A stretch of 64,000 nt of DNA from Polytrichum commune (GCA_950295325.1 OX485804.1:60232533-60296532), one strand, 5' to 3'; counted from the first letter of the stretch, positions 1 through 11,140 are shown. A program made the numbers and translations. Notes: generated by a model not told the origin, from the sequence alone.

Positions 1-1272
1 AGCTTGGTACCAATCTTCGCACAAAATCATCTGCAAAGTGCCCTGGTTTTTAGAGTGTCACATAAACCCTAAAACATGAATCATCGATGTTGAAATGAAC
101 ACCTGGCATATTTTCAAGCTACCAAAGACATGTCATGACAGAATGAGAAGACGTACTCAAAATTTACATGCTCATGGTCTCCTTTCGAATTGCTGGCAGC
201 AGCTCTGGCTAAACTCAGGATTCTTGATGTCACTCCAGGAATTTCTCGGCCTCTGCTTGCAAAGAGAAAATCCCCCAACAAAATTGAGCTGTCGCAGTCT
301 AAAGCCAATTCTTTGCACATCTTCGATATGTGTTTTGTATATTGCTCTATTGTTCCTAAGCACCTCAAATGGGAGAGAAGCTTAACTTTTGAGACCACCG
401 ATACAATTCATAGCTCAATTTCAAATTGGTCACATGAAGATTGACATACATCAAAAAAGTTTAGCAAAAGATAATCCTCTAACAAAATTGAGCTGTCACA
501 ATCTGAAGCCGATTCTCTGCAATGGGCTGTTATTGCACATCCTGATTCTGTGTTTGTACATTGCTCCTTTGATGTTCCCAAGCACGTCGATGGCAGAGAA
601 GCTCAAGTTTAGAGACCACCGATACAATTTACAACCCGACTCATTGGTCACACGAAGCTTGACATATGTCAAAAAACGAATGAAATCTGTCTTCAGATAG
701 GACACATCATGTGTATTCTTGGGCATACATATCACATTCACTATGCCCTCCTTAACCTAAAGATACAACGCAAACATCATCTCCTACATCCATAATCATG
801 TTTCATCAACATCAGGTAATCAATCAGAACAAATTAAATCAGATGGGCATATAGACTCACATCTTTGCAAAGAACGCACACTGTGAAGAATTTTCCCTTT
901 CCCTTCTACCAAGGAGAGTGACCCTCCTCCTGACAACATTGTAACGCAATTGAGACGAAGCAGTTGTGGAGCTGCCAACACAGACAATTACACATTCTTC
1001 ATAAGTTAATGTCAGCCTTCTTTAGAATAACTTGGAGTCCTACAATGCCCAAACAACTTACATTGAGTTTTGCATACAAACACAACAAGATTTCTACCAG
1101 CTTTTGTTGCGATTGATTAGTATGCCAAAAACAAAAGAGGAAAAAGGCCTGCAAAATGCATTCCATCACTTAACACTTAATTGAGAGCTCGTTTGAGCCA
1201 CATAAGGTGGATGTCTCACGCAGATTGGGGTGAGACGGTGGTGAAGGAAGGCGTTGCCATCGCCACCGCCAT
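1..1272 (-). CDS. 5' part of an unrecognised, possibly plastid-targeted protein gene (five exons, runs off the window)
   Basis: Model built from splice signals. Exons on the minus strand are 1272-1220, 971-861, 516-450, 320-168 and 30-1. Every junction keeps the frame (phases 2, 2, 0, 0), introns begin GTGAGA, GTGAGT, GTATGT and GTAAAT and end in AG, and no stop occurs in 138 codons. The start ATG has a strong plant context (ACAGCCATGGCG). The first ~50 residues are rich in A, S, T and R with almost no acidic residues (MAVAMATPSFTTVSPQSAS...), as in chloroplast transit peptides. Exons 3 and 4 encode related segments: ESASDCDSSILLEDYLL and ELALDCDSSILLGDFLF. They lie in the two copies of a tandem DNA duplication, and exon 3 reads across its junction, so one may be a spurious or alternative exon. 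I do not recognise the family. A transcript or a homologue would decide; otherwise this is a chance chain of exons. Confidence 0.4.
278..683. repeat. tandem duplication of ~203 bp
   Basis: Two head-to-tail diverged copies, about 278-480 and 481-683. Both begin AACAAAATTGAGCTGTC and share the stretches around GAGACCACCGATACAATT and the TTGACATA..TCAAAAAA end. The proposed exons 4 and 3 of the minus-strand gene lie in copy 1 and at the start of copy 2. Confidence 0.75.
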
Positions 1273-1399
1273 GGCTGTTGTGCTCTTGTTCTGAAGCTCC
1301 TTAGCTCTCCTCCAAGCTTACTCCCATTGCTTTTGCTTTCCCATGGACCAAAAACCCAACTTTTTCATGTTTTGGGGGGTATTGGGGACCTTGACCAAT

Positions 1400-2000
1400 C
1401 ACTCGTGGACAAGTTATGGGCGGACCTATAGATCAATTGTGTGTTACCTTAAACTTTACTGGTTGGAAATTTGTAGCAAATTCTATATTCATGAAAAAAA
1501 AATTTAAAACTTACATTTTTCTTAGAATATGTTTCATGTTTTTTTATTTTTCACTTTGGGTTTTGCAACCTTCACCAACTAAAAGAGAAATCCAAAGCCT
1601 ACAGTTGTGCATGATATCTTCCTTTTGAGCATTGCTTGTCATAGGTCATCTTGTTAGTGAATTTCTCACCTTTGCTTTCAATAATGGAACCCTCTTGACA
1701 ATAAACATAATTGTTTATAAGTTTTTGAAATTATATTTAGTTGCCATATCTTTGGAAAGATGACTACATATAGCTTATCATAAACAAGTAAAATTAATCT
1801 TCCTTCCTTTTTTGTTCCCTCCCATCCTTGGAGGGATATTATTGGAGCTTTGGATGGTATCTCCCATGATTTTGTTGGGCAAACATTCCATGTTAAATAT
1901 GGGGGTCAACAAATGAGAGTATCTTTGCCTTGTTGTCAAGCAATTTAATGAGAATGTGATCACTATCCCATGTATTCTTTTTTTTTGGATGTTACACGAG
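1400..2000. other. AT-rich intergenic DNA, no gene seen
   Basis: Nothing coding is recognisable. The segment at about 1460-1560 resembles 59437-59500 (both read GAAATTTGTAGCAA.TTCTA.ATTCATGAA and then TTAGAATATGTTTC), so it is probably a decayed dispersed repeat. Confidence 0.4.
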
Positions 2001-2345
2001 CTCGGGGGGGGGGGGGGGTAGTGTGTTAAAAAGTTAAGGATATAGGTGCGAACAACCACTATTTTATAGGGGGGTATTACTTTCAATTCTCTTCTTTTTT
2101 TCACATGCTATCATTATGTAATTTTCTACTTTGGGTGAATAGAAAAATGGCTTGCATTACTTATAATTCCAAATTACCTATTATTTCATACCCTATAGTA
2201 CTTTAAAGATGTCCAATGCCATTTTTGATACCCTATATTACTCTTAAGTTCATTTATAATTTTTTGCCCCCATGTTTTTAAAATACCCTATCATTTGTTC
2301 GCACGTATATTGCTACTCCAACCAATGACTACCCCCCCCCCCGAG
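2001..2345. mobile_element. hAT-type MITE, family with CTCGGGGGG termini (copy 1)
   Basis: 345-bp non-autonomous DNA element. It is flanked by an exact 8-bp direct repeat, TACACGAG (1993-2000 and 2346-2353), the TSD length of hAT elements. Termini are inverted: CTCGGGGGG...TAGT on the left and ACTACCCC...CCCGAG on the right. Similarity continues inwards (GGTGCGAACAA on the left against TTGTTCGCACG on the right; a TAGGGGGGTATT/AATACCCTA pair). The terminal G run is expanded to about 14 G. No reading frame is present. The element at 13716-13959 has the same termini, the same ACGTGCG subterminal motif and its own 8-bp TSD, which confirms the family. Confidence 0.88.
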
Positions 2346-2353
2346 TACACGAG

Positions 2354-3055
2354 TGGATTTTTTTTGAAATTCATACCTCATGATAAAATTTAATAGTGAA
2401 ATTTAATCCATAAAAAATAAAAAAACCTTGGGGAAGGTCCAAATGATCATATTATGTTTGAATATAAATAATTAGTGTATAATGTAGCAACTTAAAGTCA
2501 CTTTAATAGGTTTAAGCATATCGATAAATTTTCACTCTAATCAAAACCAATTTATGGTGCGCCCTTGTGTCCTAGCTTGTGCACTCCTTTGGCTCTTACC
2601 TTTGCTCTCATACACATTCTATTCATTAAAGCTTTAGTACGTTTCAAGATTGTGATTACATATTTCTTATAATTTGAATAAATAAATTATAATCGTTGAC
2701 TAAAAAACTCCAGAGAGATGAAATAACCAAATTCTTGAGTTTTTTGGGGGGAACACACGAGGCGCTTTTGACCACCTGGCTAGTTTTCCATCAAGTAGAG
2801 AGACGATTTCACGGCCGAGAAATTCTAAAAGCTTTTCAAGTTATATGCTTTTGTGCCCCATGTTTTGTTACCCCCGGCAGTAAAACCCAGGTTTCCTATG
2901 CAATCCCTCCAGACTCCAGAGATCCAGAGTTGAAACCCTCCAGAGATCAGGGAGCCCTAAGTTTAACGTGATTGGATCCTCACTGTTGGGTTAGTTCACC
3001 CCCAAGTTTCAGCATTCAATCATATTATTGTTATTTAATGATTCGGGTTGTGGGG
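2354..3055. other. intergenic DNA upstream of the kinase gene
   Basis: No recognisable coding region. An open frame at 2696-2971 has no family signature and is probably chance. The block around 2890-2960 with repeated CCTCCAGA / CCAGAGAT motifs could be promoter or 5' UTR sequence of the downstream kinase, but no TATA box or splice pair was clear enough to call. Confidence 0.3.
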
Positions 3056-3059
3056 TTTA

Positions 3060-3930
3060 GGCGTGCGGGTCAAGTCTCTTCGTATCCTTCTTGGGCTCCG
3101 ATGTTGTTGTACACATTTTGACTTCAATCGGGTTAACTAATTTCAGTGAGATTCTTCCAGCCAGGGTTTTTTAAATAGTAAGAATAAGCATCATCATGTT
3201 TGGAGTGGTTTGGAAGTTTGAAATCTGAGTTTATGTGGCAAAGGGCATTCAGGTGATGTCCTTATGTGCCATCTTCAGTTACTGGAAGATGATGATGGGT
3301 TGTTGATGTCAGGGTTCAGCATTGACAGCAATATTGGTATGAAGTTTGGCCAGGAATCAATCTGTAAGAACAAACATCTTCAGAGTTTTTGAGATAGCTC
3401 AATACTTGGGAGTTTGGGATTTGAGGTTGTATGGCCAGGGCATTAATGGTAATTGACACCAATATGTCAAATTGCTCATATCCTCCGAAGGAACAGGGTT
3501 GGGCAATATTTTGTTATGATTTGGGGAACTGGAGAGCAACCCTTGCAGATTTGGCCAAGGTTTGAGCATTCATTTTAATATGAGGGTCAAGTCTCTTCAT
3601 CATCCTCCTTGTGCTCTGATGGTGTTGTGCACATTCTGACTTCAATTAGGGTATGACATTCTTGTTGCCAGGATTTCCATTTGTGAGAACAAGCATTATC
3701 TTCGGAGATCTGAGCTTATGTGGCAAGGGCATGAATGGTGTCCTGATGTGCCCATCTTTGGATGCTGGAAGATGATGATGGCCTGTTTGAAGCAAACCTC
3801 CTCTGTCAGGGTTCATCAGCATTGACACCAAATTGTGAATTGCTCGTATTCTCAAAAGGATCAGAATTGGCAAGAATTTTGGTATGAAGTTTGGGGAACT
3901 GGAGAGCAACCCTTGCAGATTTGGCCAGGG
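3060..3930 (+). repeat. degenerate ~0.3-kb tandem repeat array ending at the kinase start
   Basis: Three diverged partial copies lie head to tail. Markers of the unit recur: GGGTCAAGTCTCTTC (3068, 3584), TTG.ACACATT.TGACTTCAAT (3107, 3625), GCCAGG, TATGTGGCAAGGGCAT (3233, 3717; partial 3430), CTGGAAGATGATGATGG (3283, 3764), TTCAGCATTGACA (3314, 3813) and GGTATGAAGTTTGG (3336, 3881). GGGGAACTGGAGAGCAACCCTTGCAGATTTGGCC is present twice, at about 3523 and 3893. The last copy ends 20-30 bp before the kinase ATG, so the array forms its promoter or 5' UTR. Confidence 0.75.
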
Positions 3931-3948
3931 TTAGGAGGAGGATAGACA

Positions 3949-6900
3949 ATGGGGTGCACATGGTCAGGGTTGAATGCGCTCTACGAGGTCGTCGGGAGCG
4001 GGACAGATGTGTGGGTGAACAAGAGACGGTTCCGGATCCAGCGAAGGCTTGGCGAGGGAGGCTTTGCATTCGTCTACTTAGTCAGAGAGCAGCCGGGCGA
4101 ACAGCCCTGGGAGGAGCCCAAGGATCCATCCCACATCTCAGGTGCCATATCACGTGCCCTCTATTCCCAACCCTCTTCTTCTGCACACTTCCAAATTCCT
4201 CAAGGTAAAGGCGGTCCGGGAATGTCAGGAGATGCTCAGGGCATAGTGAATGCTGATGAATTTGATGCAAACGAGGCACCCATGCTCCAGAAACTACGTG
4301 CACTGCAATTTTTGTCTTGTTGTTTGTTGGGTCCCCTATTAGTATTGATTTCAGTAGCACCAGTGCCCCTCTTCCATGCCAAAACGATTTAGCAAAAGGA
4401 AAAACATAACAAGGGATCCACGTTATGAAAAAAGTGAAGTTTACCCCGCCATGTGGCTTAAGTTAAGTTTGCGATTTCACAAGCGCAGAGGGAGTCCAAG
4501 GATCCATCCCAGACCTCAGGTTCCATCACATGTCCTCTTTGTCCAACCCTTTTCTTCTGCACTCTCCCAAATTTCTCAAGAAAGGCAATCCAGGGAATGT
4601 CAGGAGATGCTCCGGGCAGAGAGGACTCTGATGCAAAAAGTCCACCCATTTTCCAGAAACTATGCGCACTGCATTTTCGTCTACTTGTTTGTTGGATCCC
4701 CTATAATTATCGATTCATTAGCATTAGTACCCCTCTTCTATGCCACAAGATTTAGCAAATGGAAAGCAAAAACAAGGGGGACTAACCTAATGGAGGTCAT
4801 TTCTCCCGACTCGCCACGGGCAACCGTTCACATGTTGGTTCAAGTTCACCTGGTTTTATGAACCGATGACCAATAAGAGATTGTGTTCTTCTCCTCTTCT
4901 AGAGACCCATCTTAAAACCTCCTACCTCACATTGGACCCGATATAATATCACTTTCTTACTCAGAAAGGTCTTGCTAATAAATTATCTAAGCCATCTACG
5001 GAGACTGGCAGCTCTTTATACAGGTTAGGGCTTCAGAGGAGGGGTTAAGACTAGAAGAAGGAAACAGGGCTCTTGCAAAGAGACTCCATGTTTACGGTAT
5101 GGCACTTCCGATCAAATTTTTCCTGAGGTCTCTAGACTCCTTGAAATTGTGGAGAACATTTGATAGAATTCTTGTAGAGTAGTTACGGCTGAATTTGGCC
5201 TCTCCAGGTTTCTCGCAACACCGAATTCCAGATTAGTCTGGCCTGCACTAAAATTTAAGGCCAATCATTCCTTCTACTTGAGGATGACACACATATTGAA
5301 CCCTCAATTGAAGGGTGGCAACACCTATGATACCCGCAATAGTTCTTACCTGGAGTTTGGTATAGTAGTGGACGAAGGTTTGCAGGAAGACCTTGATATC
5401 TTGGATCTGTTGCGTTTGATAATGTTATCTGCCAATGTATGGCTATTTGAAGTAAGCTTACAATATAGGGAATGGGTGGAACAGAAAATGGATTGTATGC
5501 GCTGAAAAAGGTGTTGGTACAGACAGAGGAGCAACTAGAGTTGGTGAAGCATGAGATCCATGTTCTGACCCTGTTTAATCATCCCAATCTGATTCCTCTT
5601 CTCGATTATTCGATAATCAGTGTGAAAGTAAGCATATGTTCTCACTTTTGGCAGCATTTCTTTTTGTTGCACCTGGAGAGAGCAGATTGAGGTTTAGAGA
5701 AGACGGGTCTTAAATGGATAGTTTATGCTCTGCACCCACTTCTCCTGGTGTGTCAAACACGAGATTAGTATGAGATAATTAGAAAATCCAAATCAAGGCC
5801 ACAGCCATTTTACTCGTAATTTACGGAACTCATATGAATATCTGATTCATGATCAAAGTGAAGATTGTCCTTCTTCTTGAATGATCATAAAGGTCTCCCC
5901 AATTGTGTTGACTATTGAGCCTTAGAATAGTTCACAAATTCTAAGCACATGGTTCAATCTCTTCTGAACCACACATGTCTAGTTGGTGTCTTTTTGTAGT
6001 TCCTCACCTAACTACACACTGCTCAAATATAGGTGTCCGATTAAGATAAGCAACCAAAATAGGCCCATGTGTCTTATCTGAGATTGTGTTTTTCACTATT
6101 TATTTGAGTCAGAAATTTCAGAAATCGGGAACTGATGGTTTGTCATACAGGGGGGTCTACCGGAGGGGACATGGAGCCAAGAAGCTTATCTGCTCTTTCC
6201 TGTGCATCTTGATGGAACAGTGCTTGATCGTCTCACTGAAATGCAGTCCACCAAGACTTTCTTCCCAACGATCACCGTCCTGCATATATTCCAACAAGTA
6301 AGTTGTATTTTCCATGTCTCTGGATCAGGTTTTCAAGCATATCTTTGAGCTTGTGTGCCCACCTTCATCCACATAGTTGTGAGGGGTACATCATACACCA
6401 CAATTGAATTTTTATAGTGTTATGTCAACTTTATAAACATTGTACATAATATTATAGCGTCTGGAAGATTGTGATATAGGCTCCTGACCTTTTCTCAGAT
6501 ATGTGCAGGGCTGATGCACATGCATACACATGACCCACCGTACGCTCACAATGACTTGAAGCCTGGGAATGTGTTACTGATAAAGCGCCCTAACCAGCCT
6601 CCAAAGGTTGTGATCATGGACTTTGGTAGTGCGACACCTGCTTGGAAGCAAGTGCGATCACGAGCGGAAGCCCTTGTTGTGCAGGTATAGAGCTTCTCTG
6701 AAATTGTAAAATGAACAAGAAGTATGCATCACAAACCTCAAAATTCATACATCATCAACATTGATTTCACATTGACTCAATCACATTAAACTATAACATC
6801 AAATCAATGCTTACCAAACATAGGTTTGGATTTTTTTTTATACATATATATAGCTAGAGTCTACATTCTATAATTTCAAGACCTAAAAGGTTAAGTTTTA

Positions 6901-7585
6901 AGTTGAACCAATATTGAATGAATCATTAACTAAATATTGAGGTAGCACTGAAAAGATATCAAACCCTAAAGGATATCAAATGCTGGTCACTTGCATTTTG
7001 AGACTTGCTTCTTGCGATTTCTCATAATGAGGGGATTTCAGAGGAAATGTAGGATGCAAGAAGAATTATAGTCTTAGGATGAGTTTTGAATGGCAATATG
7101 CAGGAATGGGCTGCACAACACTGCTCAGCTCCATACAGGGCACCAGAGCTGTGGGACTGTCCGAGCCACACTGATATAGACGAGCGCAGTGATATTTGGT
7201 CTCTTGGTTGCACTCTCTTTGCTTTGATGTAAGTTTCTTCTCATTTGCCTTCTTCCCCTACCTAATTGTGCTTCCTTTGAAGATCTCACTAGACATCGTA
7301 CCATGTATTATCTTCTGTAAGTATTAACAGTATAAATTGGTATGTAGGTATGGTGTGTCACCCTTTGAGTACTGCCTCGGTGAGCAAGGTGGCAGTCTGC
7401 AATTGGCTGCAATGAGCGGTATTGTGAAGTGGCCTCCAGGGCCTAACCCACCTTACCCAGAAACACTCCGCCAGTTTGTAACATGGATGCTTCAACCGTC
7501 AGTTGAATTACGGCCGACTATTGTAGATATCTCCCTTCATGTTGATAAACTCCTTGCTAAGTTTGATACAGGTGATGGTGCTTAG
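3949..7585 (+). CDS. STK16-like serine/threonine protein kinase, N-terminally acylated (six exons, 343 aa)
   Basis: Exons 3949-4141, 5485-5627, 6151-6297, 6499-6684, 7104-7228 and 7348-7585, all with GT-AG borders and consistent phase (1032 nt with stop). The start MGCTWSGLNALY carries Gly2/Cys3, the myristoylation/palmitoylation signature of STK16/MPSK kinases, so it probably acts at Golgi or plasma-membrane surfaces. Kinase landmarks: glycine-rich loop GEGGFAFV (35-42), VAIK-type Lys72 in YALKK, catalytic HND loop AHNDLKPGN (Asp180 with Asn179 in the HRD arginine position, normal for this family), MDFGSA (Asp202), APE (236-238) and SDIWSLGCTLFALMYGVSPF. It ends shortly after the kinase C-lobe, at the usual family length, and looks complete and functional. 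Intron 1 (1343 bp) carries a duplicated copy of the exon 1 3' end. Family assignment is firm; substrates are not known from sequence. Confidence 0.95.
4111..4765 (+). repeat. tandem duplication spanning the exon 1/intron 1 border of the kinase gene
   Basis: Copy 1 is about 4111-4395, copy 2 about 4489-4762. Both contain CCAAGGATCCATCCCA.A.CTCAGGT, i.e. the last ~25 bp of exon 1 plus the donor site, then CTCTTCTTCTGCAC..TC.CAAATT, GGAATGTCAGGAGATGCTC, TGTTTGTTGG.TCCCCTAT and GCCA.AA.GATTTAGCAAA. The second copy is a decoy donor within intron 1. The phase and acceptor of exon 2 fit copy 1. Confidence 0.85.
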
Positions 7586-8320
7586 GGACTTGGCCACCAA
7601 AGACAGAACTTGATGCAGTAGTTTACCAATCCATGTGTTCATTTGAAACCTGCAGAGGTTCTCGGTGGTGACCCATCTTTTCAAATCTCTCTTTGTTTCA
7701 AAACTTATTTCACCAAGCTGGTCCTGGACTTTGTATAGTATTCCAATTATAGGTTTGCGGCAGATTGCCAGTGTTCTTTGATTTGATATCATGTGCTGAA
7801 GTTTCTTATTAATTTTGGGCTTCTCACGTGGCAGCCATAATACAGTGTTGGTTTGAGTCTCATTTAATTTGTCAATACATTAAATACTGAGGTGAGCACA
7901 CCTATTATGAAATGTGACATATATTGGTTTCTTCCATATAGGTGCATGTCCAAGTCTGAAATGCACATATCCAGAAGAATAGCTTTATATGTCATCTATG
8001 ACTTTCACTTCAAGAATTCAGGAGACATCCAATGTCAACTCTCATGTTCCTCATTTGAGTTTGCTAATGTTTACCTAATTTTTATTTTGTTATCAAATCT
8101 CTACATATGATAAATGCCAAAATAGTGTCCATAATAGGGAGACTCACCTTACCTAAGCTGTGTGTACTACATTGATTTAAGATTCAATCATGGTAGTCTA
8201 CTAGAAGACCCTGTTTGGTTTCACTGGCCATAGCAAAACTGAAAGCGTTGTATGTAGAGCTCATGTAGGATTGAAAAAATATTGGGCTTGAAGAGTATTT
8301 TTCATATACCACACTATTAT
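7586..8320. other. 3' flank of the kinase gene
   Basis: Contains the presumed 3' UTR and then AT-rich intergenic DNA. No gene or clear repeat boundary was seen. Confidence 0.4.
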
Positions 8321-8905
8321 GTCTAATTAGTGTGAGTTCCCATTCGGAGTTATGTGTTGCTATAACTTTTCTTTATCAACATTGTCTTTTTTACCAACTG
8401 AGCTATATCATAATCTTCAATGTGCATACTAACTACACTAAACATGACATTTAGTGTCACACCAATTCTAATTGTCTTGCTTAATCCTAATTGTAAACCG
8501 CGGTAAAGTGTCACCAACACTAAATGTTAACTCCACATAACTTGACATTCCTTGTAAATTTTTGGGAGAATTATAGATTTCAGTGTTGTTTTAACTGTCA
8601 CTGACCTAGTGATTTTTCATCCAAATTTCAATGATCCCATGACAATGTTTCATCACAAGTTGTTGGCAAGAGAAGGTAGGGTTTTGGCCACTGGGTAAAC
8701 TCATCCATCATCCATGACAATATTTGTTCGTGACACTTATTCATAAGAAGTGTCATCCGAAAAGTTACCACAGTGACATAAAATACCATAGGATACTAAA
8801 TATAAATATTTAGTGTACTTATGTTATTTGGATTAAAAAATGATACTCTCAGTAAAATGTTATTGCAATGCGTAATTCCAAATGGTAGTCCACACTAGTT
8901 AGACA
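8321..8905. mobile_element. older MITE (family X) interrupted by a younger MITE
   Basis: Terminal inverted repeats of ~45 bp: GTCTAATTAGTGTGAGTTCCC.TTCGGAGTTATG.GTTGCTATAAC on the left, matched inversely by the right end (GTTATTGCAATGCGTAATTCCAAATGG...CTAGTTAGAC). Without the 8436-8815 insertion it would be about 203 bp. An uninterrupted relative of nearly the same length lies at 59606-59803. Confidence 0.75.
8436..8815 (+). mobile_element. TA-target MITE, CACTAAA family (copy 1, inside family X)
   Basis: 380-bp element beginning CACTAAACATGACATTTAGTGTC and ending inversely ..AAATATTTAGTG, flanked by TA (8434-8435, 8816-8817). The uninserted relative at 59606-59803 reads CTAACTACTTAT at this point, so the ancestral site had one TA. 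No reading frame. The TA TSD fits the Tc1/mariner superfamily, but the TIR does not identify a family. Confidence 0.85.
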
Positions 8906-8928
8906 AAAACAGTGTAGTGGGTAAGGAC

Positions 8929-9299
8929 ACTGAATTTAGTATCATATATCAAATTTGATATTTAGTGTCATATGGTATTTAATGTCACTATGGTAAATTT
9001 TCATATGACACTTCTTATGAATAAGTGAACAAATACTATCATGGATGATGGATGAGTTCATCCACTGGCCAAAACCCTACCTTCTCTTGTCAGCAACTTG
9101 TGATGAAATATTGTCATGGATGATTGAAATTTGGATGAAAAATCACTTGGTAAGTGACAGTACTTGCAACACTGTAAATCTATAATCCCCCAAAAAATTA
9201 CAAGGAATGACAAATAATGTTGGTGACACTATACCACTGTTTACAATTAGTATTGAGCAAGACAATTAGAATTGGCGACACTAAATATCATATTCAGTG
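8929..9299 (-). mobile_element. CACTAAA-family MITE (copy 2, inverted)
   Basis: Same internal sequence as 8436-8815 on the opposite strand (TGGATGATTGAAATTTGGATGAAAAATCACTTGGTAAGTGACA and the ATTACAAGGAATGACAAATAATG block). The right end TTCAGTG is followed by TA; the left end CACTGAA is preceded by GA, so one flank has mutated or the end is displaced. Confidence 0.75.
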
Positions 9300-9305
9300 T
9301 AGATT

Positions 9306-10085
9306 TTGATACCTGGCGGGTCATGGTAACTTGTGCAAATGTTGAAGGTGCATAGGGGACACGATGGAAGTTTGCAAATGGTTTATGTGGGTGGTCCGTA
9401 TTGTTATTAAAGGGCTTAGGATTTGTGGTTGTTGGCATTTGTGTTTAGGAGGTATGGTTAATATCTACCATCAAGAGGTATATGGTTGTTTCATCCCAAC
9501 TTGACATGACTCAACTAATTCTTTAATCACTAACTTCTTTAGAGGCCAAATCTGGGCTTATGATTGACTCTTGAAGGCAAATTCATCCCCAAAGGAAGGT
9601 GCTAGGAGGATCATAATAGGTATCATCGTGTTCCTCATGAAATATTCTTGTCAATGGTGATGATTCCGTTGCCAATATGAAAAGAGGGTTGTTCACCAAA
9701 AAACAATCATAGTCAAGAATGAGCTCACTTTTCCCTTTGTTGATACACTGCTCTGTATAGTTTAAATAATATTATATTGATTGAAATTTGTCAATTTTGT
9801 GTGGACTCTTTTACTTACCTCAAAGTGTATATTTATTCTTCATACAATCTTAAGATTTTGGACTATTATTTTATCGCATATACATTAATCACAATTTCTC
9901 GAAGTTTAATAGTCATGAATCAATTATGAACAAAACATGAAAAATACTAAATATTGCTACAAAATTAACGTGACCTTAAACTCATCAGCAAAACCTTTTG
10001 TTTTGGGTACAATAAAAATCGAGGAATAAAAAGCTTTGTTCTTAGATGATCCAATGAAACCACAATACACTCTTAGAAAATGAAG
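9306..10085. other. AT-rich intergenic DNA
   Basis: No gene, RNA or clear repeat boundary was recognised. Confidence 0.3.
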
Positions 10086-10090
10086 GGTCA

Positions 10091-10300
10091 ATGTCCAAGG
10101 AAGTTTTCAGACATAATCGGTCGAGATCCTATTATGACGTCAAAGACCAACCGGTTACATGTTAACATCTTTCAGTTCCTCTATATTAAACTGAAGAACA
10201 TTCTACATATTCCTCTAAAATGATCAGTACTATTCACAAAATCTTGAATTTCAACCGCTTATTTCTCAAACTCAACCGGTTCACATGTAACTAGCGGTAG
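10091..10300 (+). repeat. ACCGGTT dispersed repeat family, ~210 bp
   Basis: Full-length member. Landmarks in order: GTCC.AGGAAGTTTTC.G.CATAATCGGTCGAGATCCTA, CAACCGGTTACATGTTAACATCTT, TATTCCTCTAAAATGATC, TTCAACCG.TTATTTCTCAAACTCAACCGGTT, ACATGTAACTAGC. The same order or its reverse complement occurs at 12992, 18348, 29566, 37044 and 57115, with fragments at 30138, 31045 and 35715. It has near-palindromic ACCGGTT sites near both ends but no coding region. Class unknown. Confidence 0.8.
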
Positions 10301-10499
10301 GTTCTCCCCGTTCCTTGGTAAGGGTTAAAGAAAGAGACGTTGTGTGTCCGGTTTTATGTACATAAGTTGCGTTTGGGCAATGATCATTAATAAGGTTCCC
10401 TCATTATTGTAAGGGTACACTCTAGTGGAGTGGTTGTCGTATATAATACTTATAATTTAGACTCGAAAGCCCGAATGGTGCAATGGTCGGTGGTTGACA

Positions 10500-10525
10500 T
10501 ACCATACCATACCATACCATACCAT
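10500..10525. repeat. (ACCAT)5 microsatellite
   Basis: Five perfect ACCAT units. Confidence 0.9.
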
Positions 10526-10684
10526 GTCATGAGATGATGGCCATGTCTTTAAACACCCGCGTGAAGAGCCTTTACTCACTGACGTTGCTATCTACCAACT
10601 TGACAGACTGTATGTACCATATACGTACATTCTAGCTACGTAACTGTTCCCGTTGTCCTTTACACTTCTTTATTGATGATGCTA

Positions 10685-11059
10685 CACTAAATATTGTATT
10701 TTATGTCACTGTGGTAACTGGTCTAGTGACACTATTTATGAACCAGTTTACAAGTACTGTCATTCCAACTTGCTTTTCGTTCATCCGAATGCCATTTATT
10801 GAAGCAAAGTTTGGTATAATTTTGCGTCCGAACAACTATGGGATGAAATATTGTCATGGATGATTGAGGTTTGGATGAAAGATCACCTAGTAAGTGGTAG
10901 TGTTAGCAACCCTGTATATCTATAATCCCCGGAAAAAATTACAAGGAATGACAAATAATGTCAGGTTAACATTTAGTGTTGGTGATACTATAGCAGGGTT
11001 TTACAATGAGTATTGAGTGAGACGATTAGAATTGGTGACACTAAATACAATATTGAGTG
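10685..11059 (-). mobile_element. CACTAAA-family MITE (copy 3)
   Basis: 375 bp between TA dinucleotides; ends CACTAAATATTG and CAATATTGAGTG. The interior matches copy 2, including ATTACAAGGAATGACAAATAATG. Confidence 0.85.
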
Positions 11060-11140
11060 TAGTGACTTCAACCATTGTACACAAAACAAAACAACATGGG
11101 TGAGTAGGTGGGCCCAGATTTGAGAAGGTGGGAGTAGCTA

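Noticed and set aside
1211-1294. Plus-strand mini-ORF MSHADWGETVVKEG.. antisense to exon 1 of the left-edge gene
   Set aside because: The minus strand gives a stronger start context, transit-like peptide and splice donor; the plus-strand frame is probably its shadow.
2696-2971. 91-codon open frame upstream of the kinase
   Set aside because: No family motifs, no splice context, repeated CCAGAGAT motifs; more likely leader or spacer sequence.
10500-10525. Short regular repeats as a CRISPR array
   Set aside because: Simple 5-bp microsatellite without spacers; the host is eukaryotic. The 45-bp array at 45.96-46.26 kb likewise has no spacers.
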